From NCBI RefSeq assembly GCF_022376445.1, contig NW_025955088.1:57173-121172 (forward strand): a stretch of DNA of 64,000 nt, read 5' to 3'. The notes beneath the pieces were generated by a model that saw only the letters and a list, made by a program, of their open reading frames with translations, did no database searches and was not told the DNA's origin. The translations under genes were made by a program, and so were the position numbers. Below are positions 11,155-23,817 of the stretch, in pieces. The number at the start of each line of letters is the position of its first letter. Positions within the stretch are counted from its first letter, which is position 1. The DNA is from Fomitopsis serialis. Its lineage: Eukaryota; Basidiomycota; Agaricomycetes; Polyporales; Fomitopsidaceae.

Positions 11155-11928
11155 CTACGCCTCGTTCAGGGTCTCCGCCTCCTTATCCTCGTCGCCAAAC
11201 TCGCGCACCCCACAGCACTCGCACACCGTCACGCTGAGCAGGATCATGCCCGCGAACAGACATATCACCGCCGCGAGGATCATCCACACGCCCGGGCCCC
11301 AGCTGACGGCGTACACGTAGTTCGAGAGCGCCGCGATCTTGATGCGTCCGATGATACCAAGGGCGAGGTCGATCGCGAAGACGAGGGCGCCGACAAGGAG
11401 GGTGATGATGGACAGCACGAGCGAGATGATGCACATCGCGTGGGACTCGAGGAAGAGCGAGGTGAACACGCTCGCGAACGCGAGTCCCGCAGTGATCGGG
11501 TGGAGGACGAGGATACCGGTAAGCACCTCGTCGACGTCCTCAACGAGAGTGGGGTAGCCGGTTATGTTGAGGATGCTCTCGGGGATGGTGTAGCCCAGCG
11601 TCGGGCCGTAGCACTCGACGAAGCCGGGGAGCTCGCTGTAGGCGCAGACGCCCCAGACGCCGAAGCGGAGGTCCGTTGCGGTCGTAGAGGGGACGGTTCC
11701 ATCTTCCTGGGTGAACTGGATGCGGAAGATGAAGATGTCCTTGATGATGGGCGTGGAGAGCGCGACGAGGAGATAGAGCAGGAATGCGGAGAAGAAGAGG
11801 AAGCAGGTGGTAAGCGAGATCCAGATGTACTTCTTGAGCGGACGCGGAGGGCGCGAACGCAGCTCCTTGAAGCTCTGGACGCTGCGGGAGTTCTTGAGCC
11901 GCTCGAAGCCTTTCTCGATGGCGACCAT
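11155..11928 (-). CDS. PalI/Rim9 (SUR7 superfamily) membrane protein, copy 2
   Basis: This is the second tandem copy, 257 aa and identical in protein to copy 1. All differences from copy 1 inside the coding region are silent third-position or synonymous changes (for example near 11333, 11360, 11516 and 11816), and these are shared with copy 3. Coding sequence is therefore held under purifying selection or homogenised by gene conversion. The four membrane segments, the GVWGVC loop motif and the acidic tail are all present. The gene lies alone in its unit, transcribed leftwards, with no partner close enough to suggest co-regulation. Confidence 0.85.
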   Translation of the reverse strand: MVAIEKGFERLKNSRSVQSFKELRSRPPRPLKKYIWISLTTCFLFFSAFLLYLLVALSTPIIKDIFIFRIQFTQEDGTVPSTTATDLRFGVWGVCAYSELPGFVECYGPTLGYTIPESILNITGYPTLVEDVDEVLTGILVLHPITAGLAFASVFTSLFLESHAMCIISLVLSIITLLVGALVFAIDLALGIIGRIKIAALSNYVYAVSWGPGVWMILAAVICLFAGMILLSVTVCECCGVREFGDEDKEAETLNEA

Positions 11929-13170
11929 AGTTGAGAGAGTAGTGGTACGGGGGGTTGAGGGAGTCGAGGACTGGGTGCAACGCAGAGGGTATATGAGAAG
12001 AGAAGGAGGGTGCGTGGAGGTCTCCTGGGAACTGCGAGGAGAGGCTCTTGAGGTTGTGGGCAGACAGTGGCCTCAGTCGCACGGCGAAGAGGAAGCCAGA
12101 GAAGCCAGCTGAGCAAAGGTCGCCATGACCAAGGACGTCGACCGATATGGCTGGGCTGATCAAAAGTCACCGACGCATGATCCCTCCTTCCGGTCCGTAC
12201 AGGGGCGCCCAGTTGAATCGCCATTTTACGCCTCGAGCGAGGGGTGTTGTTGGACGAGACACATATCCAACATACCGTTCAATAGTGCAAGCCTCGCCCC
12301 AATGTCGCCTTGCGTTGTGTCGACCGCTCTTCCGTGCTGTCCACACGAGGTCAGTTCCCAGTTTAACTGACAGTTTCGGAAACGCACGACTTCATTGACT
12401 GAGAATAACTCGGCAACGATGCAAATACATAGTAGTGTGTTGAATGTACCGAACGCGAAAGCCGGTCACGTAGTCGTTCGCGCTCGTGCGGGAGAAGGAA
12501 GATGGTGGTGGCTCGAGTCAAGGTAGGTGCTGTGTTCATTGGTACGATGTGTTCTTTGAGTATGCACAGCTCGGCATGTCAGGGAGTACACTACGGTCAG
12601 AGACGGGAGCGGGCGCCTGAGGCGATCGGCGGGCTGTGATTGGCTGGCGGGTGAAAAAAGTTGCCTTCTTTCGATCGTCCGTCTCTCTTTCTTTTCGTAC
12701 GACCATACGTCCGCCTCCCCGCGGGGACACTCACATCGCAAACCGGGGCCTGCTCTCAGCGTGCGTGGCGGCGGAACAGCGCACTCACCACGGTCCGTGG
12801 CACAGCGCGCGCAGTGAGTGTCAGTCGCCTCCCGTTGGAGCCGTTACCCGTGTTCCCCTGTCGAAACGGCCCGCTCGCAGTGGACGCCTTCCTGTGCTGC
12901 AACTAGCGCCGGATCGAACAAGGCACGGTGAGTGTCGCTCGCTTCCAGTGCAGTTACAGCTCACCTCACTCCCTTCTCCACGTCCCCGCATGACCGTTCC
13001 GCGCGTTCTCGAAGGCCCAAAGTGCGTCCACACCCCGTACCGCGCACGACCACCTTCGACCGGCGGACACTTTGAACAGGCGCAGTCCAGTCGTCGTGCC
13101 AGCGGCGAGTACGCGGACAGCGGACATGGTGCGCGTCGCAACACTCGTACTCCACGTCGCCTCCCAACCT

Positions 13171-14675
13171 CGCTCGCCGGACGTCGATGTATGGTCACAT
13201 CGCCGTTTGCCGCGACCACGACGACTTGTCGGACAGGTACACCGTCCTCGCGGCTTGCCCGGCCTTGTGGATGTCCGCTGGCACGCCGTTCTCGCCCACA
13301 ACACGACCTGCAGCCTCCTAGTCGACAAAGAACAGTGGCACGAGCGTGTAGAACGCGGCGACAGCTGGCCCTGTGATCGCGTGAAGCCTTGACTGCATCC
13401 AATACAGCGGGACGTGGCGGCCTCGTCTCCCGGCTTGGCCGTCTCGCTGGACGCGAATACATGGCGATATTGGCCAAGTGCAGACCGCCGACGACGGGTG
13501 ATCTCGCGGAATGCCGCAGACACGACACGTCCGTCCTCCCCATCATCGTGCGACCCCTCTTCGAGCTTCCTTGGACCCTGCTCGCCGGACGCCGATACGT
13601 GGTGACATTATCGTTCGCGCTGATTGCAGCCTGGACGACCCATGCCATTGCTCTGCAACCCCGTTGGCCGGATGCAGACACCGTCGTTCACCGCGGCAGT
13701 GAAGACCCACGTACAGACAGACTGCGACTGCGGACAACGACGAATGGCGCAGGGCAGGGACCTGCAATGCGTCCGTCCGACGGGCTCCGCTCGCCGGACG
13801 CCGATACATCGTTACATTGTCGGTCGCAGGCTCCAGGCAGTCCAGTGACGAACCGGAGCGGAGGATGACGACATCAAGCTTGCTGCATATCGGGGCAACG
13901 AGCGACTCGGGAGCATCGACAAACATACACAGAGCAGGACGGATGATGCCCCTGGGGACCCTGCTCGCCGGACGGCGATACGTCGTTACATCGTCGTTCG
14001 CAGCGACTGCAACTTGACGCGCAGGGCGTGGAGACGCAACGCAGGCCTCGACTGCAGCCGGACCGCCACACCTTGCTCATAACCCGGCTGGCCCAGTACA
14101 GGCTGTAGACGAGGGGGAGATGCCAAGGAGGACTTGCGCAGTGTAACCACACGCAACGCGTCCGTTGTCCCGATCTCCGTACCGTCTTCTCTGCACCTCG
14201 TCCAGTGCCCTCTCATCCCGCTCGCCTCGAGGTCGCCGCGTGCGAGGGTGACGGGCTATTGACAACTACCGCAGGCCGGATGACACCCCTGGGGACCCTG
14301 CTCGTGGGACAGCGATACATCGTTACATCGTCGATCGCGCGCCGAGCAGGCAGCGCAGGCTACTGCCCACGCCCCGGCGACGAGCCTCAGTGTGGGGCTC
14401 GGGTGGGTAACACCGACGAGAGTGGTGCGCGGCGGGGGTGGGTTCCTAGTGGCCCTGCTCGCCGGACGGCGATACGTCGTTACATTGCCGATCGCGTGCC
14501 GTGTCGGAGGCAACTGGGCAGCGCAGGCAACTGCCTACGCCCCGGCAACGAGGGTCGCGGGAGGGTAACGCCGGCGAGAGTGACGCGCGGCGGACGAAGA
14601 AGACGTGCGGCGGGGATGAGTTCCCAATGGTCCCGCTCGCCGGACGCCGATACGTCGTGACATTGCTGGTCATGA
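13171..14675 (+). repeat. Dispersed array of about 34-bp repeats (unit copy 2)
   Basis: This is the same repeat series as in unit copy 1, at matching positions (first near 13172, last near 14636). The number and order of repeats are unchanged between units, so the array formed before the segmental duplication. Confidence 0.8.
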
Positions 14676-17438
14676 ACAGCGGGGTGCTCGGACGTCGACT
14701 GCTAACGGTGCAGTGCTGGTGTATGAAAGCCCAGGTCAGTGGTGGCCACTCGAGAACCAGCAAGCAGAGTCCACTGACCAGGCGAGCTGCGCGACGCGAT
14801 ACGTCCAAGGGTTTCGTGGCATGGTCCAGCACGGACTGACTCGGGAGGCGTCCAAGTCGTCCAAACCCACTAGGGATGGTCGTCGGCTGCCGCAAACGTT
14901 GTCGTAGGAGAACGTCAACGTCACATCAGATCGGCGGTGGGACATTCGCGCGATGTTAGCCTGTGATAGGCTAGGTCAGTGGTGAACGCTGACAGAGGTG
15001 TGGACTAACCAGGATGTGTGCGAACGGGCTGCCGTTTCGGCCGCCTGGGACACGTCGGGCGCGGGCGGTGAGAGGCGACCCGGATGTCTGACCGTTGCGC
15101 ATCGTCCGAGCATGTCGGTTGACCTGCGGGAAACGAGGTAAGCTATGGCTAACAGCGTGCACCTAGGAACGCAGGCTCACCGGGCGGGTTCACGCTGGGC
15201 ATGGATGTTGCTCTCTGCCGCCCGCAACACTCCAAGGATCGGGCGTGCATTCCGGGCAGCGCTGGGCATCCACGGGGACCGGGCGACTCTCGTATGAAGA
15301 ACGTTGATGTATAGATCACGGGATACTGGTCCTGCGTCGACCGGTGCAAGGCGAGGTAAGCTACGGCTCCTCACAAGCACCAGTAGGGATAACTCACCAA
15401 GCGGGACGTGATCGAGACATAGACGTGCAGCAATACGTCGTCGGCACATGGGTCTAGCAACCGAATGAGGCCCGTACAATCCCGCCCAAAGTGAGAATGG
15501 GGCGTCGCCGGTCTTCCGGGATGCCCACCACGGTATTGCAGGACTGCAATGGCCTTGTCGGCTGTCGGACGGCGGGTGTTCGTGCGATTCTCCGCACGGA
15601 CGCCTGGCGAGCGTTGGCCGGCAATCTCGCTCGCTCAGCCAGAGGATGCGCAAGCTGTCGGAAATGCGTCAGTCACTAGTGAGACGAGCGGGTCGACGAC
15701 GAACCTCTGCGCAGACTACGTGCCCTCGGGGACTCGCCGGCGATGCTCTTCCACGTCGTCTGGCCAGCCGAGCGGGGCATAGAGCAGGCGTTCGACACCG
15801 AGTTTGGCGTGACCGGGAAGGCTGCTGTCGGGGAAGCGAGTGAGTGAGTGAGTGAGACATGACGTCGAGAACAGAGCATACCTGGTGCGACACATGCATT
15901 TCATGCTCCGTTGGGCATGCGGGAGAGGATCTGTCATAGACAAATGTCAGTAGTTGCGAGCTGAGATAATTAAGTTCACTAAGTACCTGTGCGACAACGA
16001 AGTCAAGCACGACATAGTGAATGGGATGGAATGTAGCATAGTGGGGCATAGTGACATAAGGATGGACAAGGCTGCGAGCACGAAGGGCCAGGATACTTAT
16101 AGTGTATTTTTATTTTCTATTGTCAGACCACTGGCCGCTCAATTTCTGCTGCCGGTTTCAGTGTCTCAGCCACAGCTATTGTCCTTAAGCGCTCTCCGCT
16201 GTTCCGAGGATTGGTGACTGATGGCGGCTAAGGCCCTGTTTTGGAAGTGTTCCTTGGCATATCAGCTATGCCTCTTTTCTTTCCATTGCCTCTTTTTTCT
16301 TATAGCCTCACATGTACATAGAACTCACATGAATCCATTTTGAAGCTGCAGACTTGCAGTCTCGGAGACAGAGTCTGACCTCACAGATCTCAGATCAGGC
16401 AATTAGGCCTGAAACACTTCTACGCGAGCCGGGGTTCCGAGGCGGATGAGTCTCGTCAGTAATTCCCGGTGGGAAGGGCATCACTACCCGAGGATACCGG
16501 CCGGCCTTGGAATAGCCCAATTCCGGAAGATATCCTCGGAGAACAGTGTCCTCCCCGAGGATGACAAACATGTATTCCGGCTTTCTATGCAATGTCACTT
16601 GTATGACACAGAGAAAATACCATAGATGAGTATACTGACAGTGTCCCATTGTCGTAACAATCACGGTCGGCGGGACTCGACTCGGACTCAGACTCGCAGA
16701 TACTTACTACTATTGAAGAGTACTAGTACTTGATTGTCTATTGTTGGCCTACACGGCCATATTCACATACCAATCCAGCATATGCACAGTCTGCATATCT
16801 TAAGCACTTCACGGCGGACATGGAGGATTGCCGCTGCAGTGACGGATGAGGTGCGAGTCAAACGAAGGCGGGTGGATGAGACCGAGATTGCAGCCCGATG
16901 GCCAAACACGAGGCTCTTGACCGCTGTGGCGGCGGGCGCCTATTTCGCCGTCCTCCTTCGTCCTCTTTCCTGTCCTCCTCTGCTGCGAACAGTCATGTCT
17001 CTGCACTCGGAGCTTTTCGCCCAGACGTTCCATGATCTTGGTAGCGTTTCCAGCATTTGGTTGTCAGCTCCTATGTAACATCCTCGCTGTTGTCCATTGT
17101 TCTTGCATTGCCCCGAAAGAACTGCCTGCTACGGATTCCCGACCTGATTGTGAGCTTTACGTGCGCATACCCGAAGAACATATGTCTAGGTAGGCGCCCA
17201 CATGCCATCCATCAAACACTAAGGAACAGTGCTGTCCGGCGATGGCCAACTCGCCGTCGGAGTGTTCTTTACAGATGGGTCACACAGGCGAGGCAAGACG
17301 CGAGCGAGGCGAGGGAAATTCGGCGCATCAACACCCGGCGCGGCACGGAGTTTATTCTGAAACATGGTACGATGTATCCTGGGAATTCTCCGAGTGCGCA
17401 CGGACCACCGCGGGCACAGCTTCCCCTGACCAGTGGCC

Positions 17439-17445
17439 TATAAAG
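17439..17445 (+). promoter_or_regulatory. TATA box, unit copy 2
   Basis: Same TATAAAG and pyrimidine-rich downstream stretch as in unit copy 1, unchanged between the copies. Confidence 0.5.
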
Positions 17446-20400
17446 CCGACTCGAATTCACCCACAGTCATCATTCTGCCCGTCTCTGCTTTGCACTCTCC
17501 CCTTCTACCATCCACTCTTCCGTCTAATGATCTTTCGATCAAGCACGCTGTGACGATTGTGCGGTATATGTCCAAGCGCGGCATTCAACGGTGAGACAAG
17601 TTCTGCGTGTATTCTTTTCGAGACTAGTGAACTCACAGTCACAATAGCATTCAACGCCGGTGGTACGGCGACAATTGCTCACTTTCAAACCCAGTGCTTT
17701 GGATCAAAGTGACGTGCATCCGGAAGAGATCGTCTTCTTTCTGCTGACCTGGTGGCTTGATGTTTCATCAAGCATAATACGCTCAATCCTGATGTTTGGT
17801 TTGCCAGTCGCACATAGCAGCAGTCAGCTATCGTCTATGACAAATCATCATGTACGTTGTTGATGTCTCCTTCATTTCGGATTTCTCAAGGACTGACATT
17901 TGGGCCGTGCAGTATGCTGTACATCGATCGAAGTGTTATCAACATAATACACGCCTCCGTAGTCCGTTCAGCAGAGGATACGTCGTTCCGAAGGGACACA
18001 TGATACGCGATTATTGGTGTGTCATCTCTGAGCAGGGTATGCACGATCCCGGCTGACATTACAGACAAAGCACGTGGCATATGCGCTGACGTCTGGTTCT
18101 GTCCGCAGATGTAAGCCCACTCTTTCGTATTCTCGGAATGTGACACTGACCGTTTTATCCGGCATCCGTCTGGTAGGCTCATATGAAGTTGCCCGCTATC
18201 ACCGACCAGACAGGGAGACCACCGCCAGTGCCAGCCGATCCTAGGCAGACGGTTCGTCCTGGGTCAGTATGCTTGACCCATGACCTCTCGCCGACGCACC
18301 TTGCTTCGATATGAACATGTGGTTCCAAGTTGATAACTGCGCCCCGTACTCAAGCCAGGAACCGCGACGTACGAACCACACGGCGGGACACGTCAATGGG
18401 AGTGAGTCGACTGGTGCTGTCCTGGGGCACGAGTATTGATATCTTTGTACCAACAGTGATTCCAGACGGCACCGGGATGCCGAGGAATGTTGCAGTCGAG
18501 TGAGTACACTGTACCTGGTTAGGAGAATGTCTGCTCATAATCAAGCCCTACTCATCTGCCGCGTTCCTAGCCGGTTCCATAACGTACCCTGACTTGGGAC
18601 CATGCCGCCATTTTCGTCTGCAGTGGATACTGTTTTCTCAAAGCAAGTGGTTCGCGTGAGTCGGAGTAGAGTATGTTCACCATTCCACTCACTGGTCTTC
18701 GTCAAGCAGGACCACGTCCGGTCTACCATTGTCGCATGCCGGAAGAAGGCTGGACGACGGAAAGCCACCGGACCAGCCTGTCCTCGAGCTGCATCTCCAG
18801 CCGTCCTCCGTGGGTGAGATGATCCCCCGTCTGCGTGTTGTGGAATTTGGCGGTCCGCATCACGGAGACGCCGGGACGAGACTCGCCCCGACGTTGTTTG
18901 CCCTCCGCGTTACCCACCCCCCTTCACCGCTCTCATGCGGCACCACGCATTGTGGTTCGACCAGGCTTGACACGGTACGTCACTTGATCTCCTCGCTTCG
19001 GTGGGACCTACCAGTCTTGCTGACCTAGCTCGGTGTTCGTATCGAGCAGCCCGAGTCCAACTGCACCCGCTAGGCACCGTAAAACACTACACTGCGGCGA
19101 TGTTAGTGGCCGACGAGTGAGGTGAGTGTTTGTTTCGGCCATCGATTTTGGGTATCGAAGGGCGTCGGAGACGTTCTATAGCCACGACAAGTACGCACAT
19201 ACCGTGGATGCGCACACGCGGTCGGTCCGAGGCAGAGACATCATGATGGGCTGGATCGCTTCGTGACGTGTCAACATCGGAGCCGCGTCCAGGGCCGTGT
19301 GCATTTGGAACATAGATTTTCAGGCACGGCGGGTGGTGAGAGACGCAGCGAGGAGGGGCCATGGATTCGCTGCCAGAGTGCCGCATCACGACGGAGACAC
19401 TGACGTGGCGTGTCGTGGTCCATGCGATTTGGTCAATGTGCATTGGGAAGGCGGGTGCGTCGACGCGGTCGTAGATGCACTACTACTGGACCCGTCGCGC
19501 GCGATGATGGTGCCAGGCAGCAGATGGGCAGCCCGGAGTTGACCAAACATGAGACGCGACCGAACGTGAAGTCAGTGAGAGTACAATGAATGACAGCACC
19601 TGCGAAACGTGTTCAGTCACCTCGACACATTCGCCGTCGCCGTCGGACACTTGCCAGACGCGGCCCTGGCAAACGTCCAGGTGGCGGTATGTCCCGACGA
19701 TCGACGCGTCAGTCGGGATCATTGCTGAAACGTGCTGCGGCGATCAAGAACCGTAGCGTCGAGCGAGCGACTGTGCTAGACGATGTATTGCACCACCATG
19801 CTGTCCGCCGACGACGCTAATGTGCCGTGAGCAGTGTATGCGTTGACCCGTATGTACACGTCGCCGGCCTGCTTCGCTGTCCAGGACATTGTCGCATCGG
19901 CTTTGCTTCACTCTCGACACACTTGCTGGCTTCGCTCTCGAGTCATTGCCCCAGCACCGAGTCACGTCTCAGCTTGTACCGGAATATGTCCTGTCTCGAC
20001 TCGGATTCTCGACTTATTATCCAGTTCATTCCGTCCCGGCTTCCCTCTCCTCTTCTATCAGGTCGGCCAGCTCATCGACAGACTCTCGCATCCGCCACGA
20101 CCCGGTCCAAGTTCGACGTCTCGGAGACGGCCATAAGGCCGCGCGCAGGCTCCATGGATCCGGCATATGTACTGTCCGGACGCCCCGCGGTCCCCTCACG
20201 GTCGATGCAGTCAGTCACCGTAGACTATCGTCCACGGGCTCCAAGCCGCCTGGCGAGTCTCTGCCATCAGCGAAGAACGGTCATTGGAACGTGTCTACGA
20301 GGTATGTCCTCCCTCACAGACACATGCATGCATCTGTAACAGCGACTGTTCTAGCAACATCGGAACGCACTGGCTCTGTGATCTCCGATTCAGTCAGTGC

Positions 20401-21259
20401 ACGACATCTCGGCGTGTCTCGACGTCTCACCTCCGTCCCAAACGTCGTCGACACAACCTGCCACGTCTGCCACGACCCAGCCGATGCTCAAAGCCGAACA
20501 GCCCGTTCGAACAGCAAGTAGTGCCCTGCTCGTGCGGCATTCACCGTGTAGAAGCTCTCAGCAGCAGGCACTGGCGCGTACCGAGGAGGCTACCTAAACG
20601 TTGTCATTGCGACACAGAGCAGGTACGGTGTGCGTTAGTCCACGGTGTTTCACTTATGCTAACACGTCGTCAACGCGCACAGACTATTTCGCCGCTGGAG
20701 CTTCTGCGGATATGATTGAACAGGGAGGCGGTCACACGCAGTCGCCGGCTGTACATCTAAGGTACGTGCGTGCTACGCAGTTGTCTCGGCTCCGCTCGCT
20801 GATTCGCTACTTCGCCACTTGTGCCCGCCATCGCTGTGCGGTACGCGCGGTTTTCTGTTCACCACTAGCGGTGCGACGTGACAAACGACGTTGTCATGAT
20901 CGTTGTCTCGGGCGTGTCGGGTGCACGACGGCGCAGTCGCCCAGCGCAGCGAGGGCGTGTGGGGGCTTCAATCAGGTTCGAGGCATTCAGAGAGCAATGG
21001 AACGCGAGGGGTATCACACCAGACAAATCGAGAGACTGGTGAACGAGCGTCCGCGGCTGCTCAATGTTGATGTACTTCGTTATGTGTGATGTACAATACA
21101 GAGGTTTTGAGCAATACATGGACTTCGCTTCACCTCGACCATCACGGCGCGGCCTGCATGGTTGTGACACGCGCGTGGCGACGGCTCTACCGTTCACGCC
21201 TTTGAACAGAGGCCGGTACAGTATACGGCCCTCCTCGACACTGGTCGTCACTCGCCGGT

Positions 21260-21345
21260 CTTGTGCGGGCGCTGCGCCCGCGACAAGCATGCCCGCCGGG
21301 ATGAGTGTCCGTCGAAGAGTGTTGTGCTCTGCATGACGGAAACTA
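21260..21345 (-). pseudogene. Cytochrome P450 remnant (end of unit copy 2)
   Basis: This is the equivalent of the remnant at 10689-10790 but more worn: LIPAGMLVAGAAPAQD is still readable, while the upstream MRR..LQDTT part is shortened by deletions. It lies directly before truncated unit copy 3. Confidence 0.5.
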
Positions 21346-21352
21346 CACATAT

Positions 21353-23180
21353 GGGCGGAACGTACGTCCGCACCTACACTACCAAAAAAAAGCGTCAGAA
21401 AGCCAGAGCACAGAGCATGGTGTCGAGCGAAGGAATCATCGGGACCGCCGCATCAGCGACAGCACAGCGGGCGTGCAGCCGCGGGCCCGACAACAGTCGT
21501 GACAGGTCGTGACCGGGTCGTGAGGAATCGTCGCGGGTCGTGATTCGGTCATGAGGGTCGTGAACACCGGACTCGCGAGGCGAGCCCTGATTGAGTCTGG
21601 AGAGTTTCGCAGACGGGCGAGTACACAGAGATGTCGCTCAAGGGCGCAGCGGGGCTGCGTGGCAGATATGAGACACATACAGCCAGACGCGCAACGAGCA
21701 CGTACCTCCGCGCTACGCCTCGTTCAGGGTCTCCGCCTCCCTATCCTCGTCGCCAAACTCGCGCACCCCACAGCACTCGCACACCGTCACGCTGAGCAGG
21801 ATCATGCCCGCGAACAGACATATCACCGCCGCGAGGATCATCCACACGCCCGGGCCCCAGCTGACGGCGTACACGTAGTTCGAGAGCGCCGCGATCTTGA
21901 TGCGTCCGATGATACCAAGGGCGAGGTCGATCGCGAAGACGAGGGCGCCGACAAGGAGGGTGATGATGGACAGCACGAGCGAGATGATGCACATCGCGTG
22001 GGACTCGAGGAAGAGCGAGGTGAACACGCTCGCGAACGCGAGTCCCGCAGTGATCGGGTGGAGGACGAGGATACCGGTAAGCACCTCGTCGACGTCCTCA
22101 ACGAGAGTGGGGTAGCCGGTTATGTTGAGGATGCTCTCGGGGATGGTGTAGCCCAGCGTCGGGCCGTAGCACTCGACGAAGCCGGGGAGCTCGCTGTAGG
22201 CGCAGACGCCCCAGACGCCGAAGCGGAGGTCCGTTGCGGTCGTAGAGGGGACGGTTCCATCTTCCTGGGTGAACTGGATGCGGAAGATGAAGATGTCCTT
22301 GATGATGGGCGTGGAGAGCGCGACGAGGAGATAGAGCAGGAATGCGGAGAAGAAGAGGAAGCAGGTGGTAAGCGAGATCCAGATGTACTTCTTGAGCGGA
22401 CGCGGAGGGCGCGAACGCAGCTCCTTGAAGCTCTGGACGCTGCGGGAGTTCTTGAGCCGCTCGAAGCCTTTCTCGATGGCGACCATAGTTGAGAGAGTAG
22501 TGGTACGGGGGGTTGAGGGAGTCGAGGACTGGGTGCAACGCAGAGGGTATATGAGAAGAGAAGGAGGGTGCGTGGAGGTCTCCTGGGAACTGCGAGGAGA
22601 GGCTCTTGAGGTTGTGGGCAGACAGTGGCCTCAGTCGCACGGCGAAGAGGAAGCCAGAGAAGCCAGCTGAGCAAAGGTCGCCATGACCAAGGACGTCGAC
22701 CGATATGGCTGGGCTGATCAGAACGTGCGCCGGTCACCGACACATGATCCCTCCTTCCGGTCCCTGCAGGGACGCCCAGTTTTATTCACCATTTTCCGCC
22801 TCGAGCGACAAGGGTGTTGTTGGACGAGACACATATCCAACATACCGTTCTATAGTGCAAGCCTCGCCCCAATGTCGCCTTGCGTTGTGTCGACCGCTCT
22901 TCCGTGCTGTCCACACGAGGTCAGTTCCCAGTTTAACTGACAGTTTCGGAAACGCACGACTTCATTGACTGAGAATAACTCGGCAACGATGCAAATACAT
23001 AGTAGTGTGTTGAATGTACCGAACGCGAAAGCCGGTCACGTAGTCGTTCGCGCTCGTGCGGGAGAAGATGGTGGTGGCTCGAGGTCAAGGTAGGTGCTGC
23101 GTTCATTCGGACGATGTGTTCTTTACTTACTTACTGTAAGTACGCACGGCTCGCGCATGTCGGGGAGTAAGTACACTAAG
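21353..23180. repeat. Tandem segmental duplication, truncated copy 3
   Basis: The third copy matches the first 1.75 kb of the unit: the PalI gene, its downstream GTCGTGA cluster and its upstream region. Identity is high to about 23090. It then fades over about 90 bp (a TTCTTT...GTAAGTAC-type stretch with insertions) and stops near 23180, where unique sequence leading to F-box gene 1 begins. Confidence 0.88.
21713..22486 (-). CDS. PalI/Rim9 (SUR7 superfamily) membrane protein, copy 3
   Basis: This is the third copy, in the truncated unit. It is 257 aa and differs from the other two proteins only by lysine to arginine at residue 249 in the acidic tail. At the DNA level it is closest to copy 2 within the coding region, but upstream (22730-22810) it resembles copy 1. 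The whole gene and about 600 bp of upstream sequence are kept, so it could be expressed like the others. Three copies would raise dosage of the product if all are active. Confidence 0.85.
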   Translation of the reverse strand: MVAIEKGFERLKNSRSVQSFKELRSRPPRPLKKYIWISLTTCFLFFSAFLLYLLVALSTPIIKDIFIFRIQFTQEDGTVPSTTATDLRFGVWGVCAYSELPGFVECYGPTLGYTIPESILNITGYPTLVEDVDEVLTGILVLHPITAGLAFASVFTSLFLESHAMCIISLVLSIITLLVGALVFAIDLALGIIGRIKIAALSNYVYAVSWGPGVWMILAAVICLFAGMILLSVTVCECCGVREFGDEDREAETLNEA

Positions 23181-23781
23181 TACCGTGGAATCGTCGTCAT
23201 CGCGTGTCTAGAACAGGCCGGGCTCATTGCCTAATACAGCCACGAACGTGCTTAAAAAGGAAAATACCTACCTTACGACCCTCTACCCTCGAGTTCAACT
23301 TACCTCTGCGCAGAGAATCATCAGAGCGAAGGATTCTGGCACGTAGAATCGTTTATGATAATTGTTGAAGGAGGCGGAGGGGCACTATGTCGCGGGACGA
23401 GACGGACCACAACCGGCCCGCTCTGGTCACCGCTCGCTGCAGCGCTGCTGGCAGCCCGATGGGCGCTCAGTACTCAGTTCTTCAAGACGAACGTTTAAAC
23501 AGTGACGATCAACTGAAGACTCGGTCGAGCACGCACATTAAAGACGCTCGCTGGCCTTTAAGTTATGGTCCGCAACGGAGAATAGTACACGCAAATCCTC
23601 GCGCTCAAAGTATTCTTCAATCTGCGGATCCTTGAAAGCGCCATCACCGCAAACGCAATCCCGTCAACAAAGGTCTGTCACTCCGAAACGTTCGAAAGCA
23701 TTCACCAAGTTGTTGAAAAGAGATTTGGCAGGCATACTATTCGCGGTGCTTTGACAGTGACGCGCTCATCTATCCTGCGAA
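23181..23781. other. Intergenic, right flank of the array
   Basis: Unique sequence follows the end of unit copy 3. A plus-strand frame of 82 codons (23387-23635) has no recognisable motif and is probably chance. Confidence 0.4.
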
Positions 23782-23787
23782 TATAAA
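23782..23787 (+). promoter_or_regulatory. TATA box of F-box gene 1
   Basis: TATAAA lies 36 bp before the preferred ATG at 23818. Confidence 0.55.
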
Positions 23788-23817
23788 CTCAACCAAGGCT
23801 GTATGCCTCACGTCACG

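Larger units (their letters stand above)
10795..21352. repeat. Tandem segmental duplication, unit copy 2
   Basis: This is the second complete unit, matching copy 1 along its whole length. From 10795 to about 19550 the match is near identity, with occasional substitutions and one-base homopolymer differences. From about 19690 to 21352 (matching 9100-10794) divergence rises clearly, with many short indels. The bases around 12165-12240 differ from copies 1 and 3, which agree with each other there. Confidence 0.93.
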
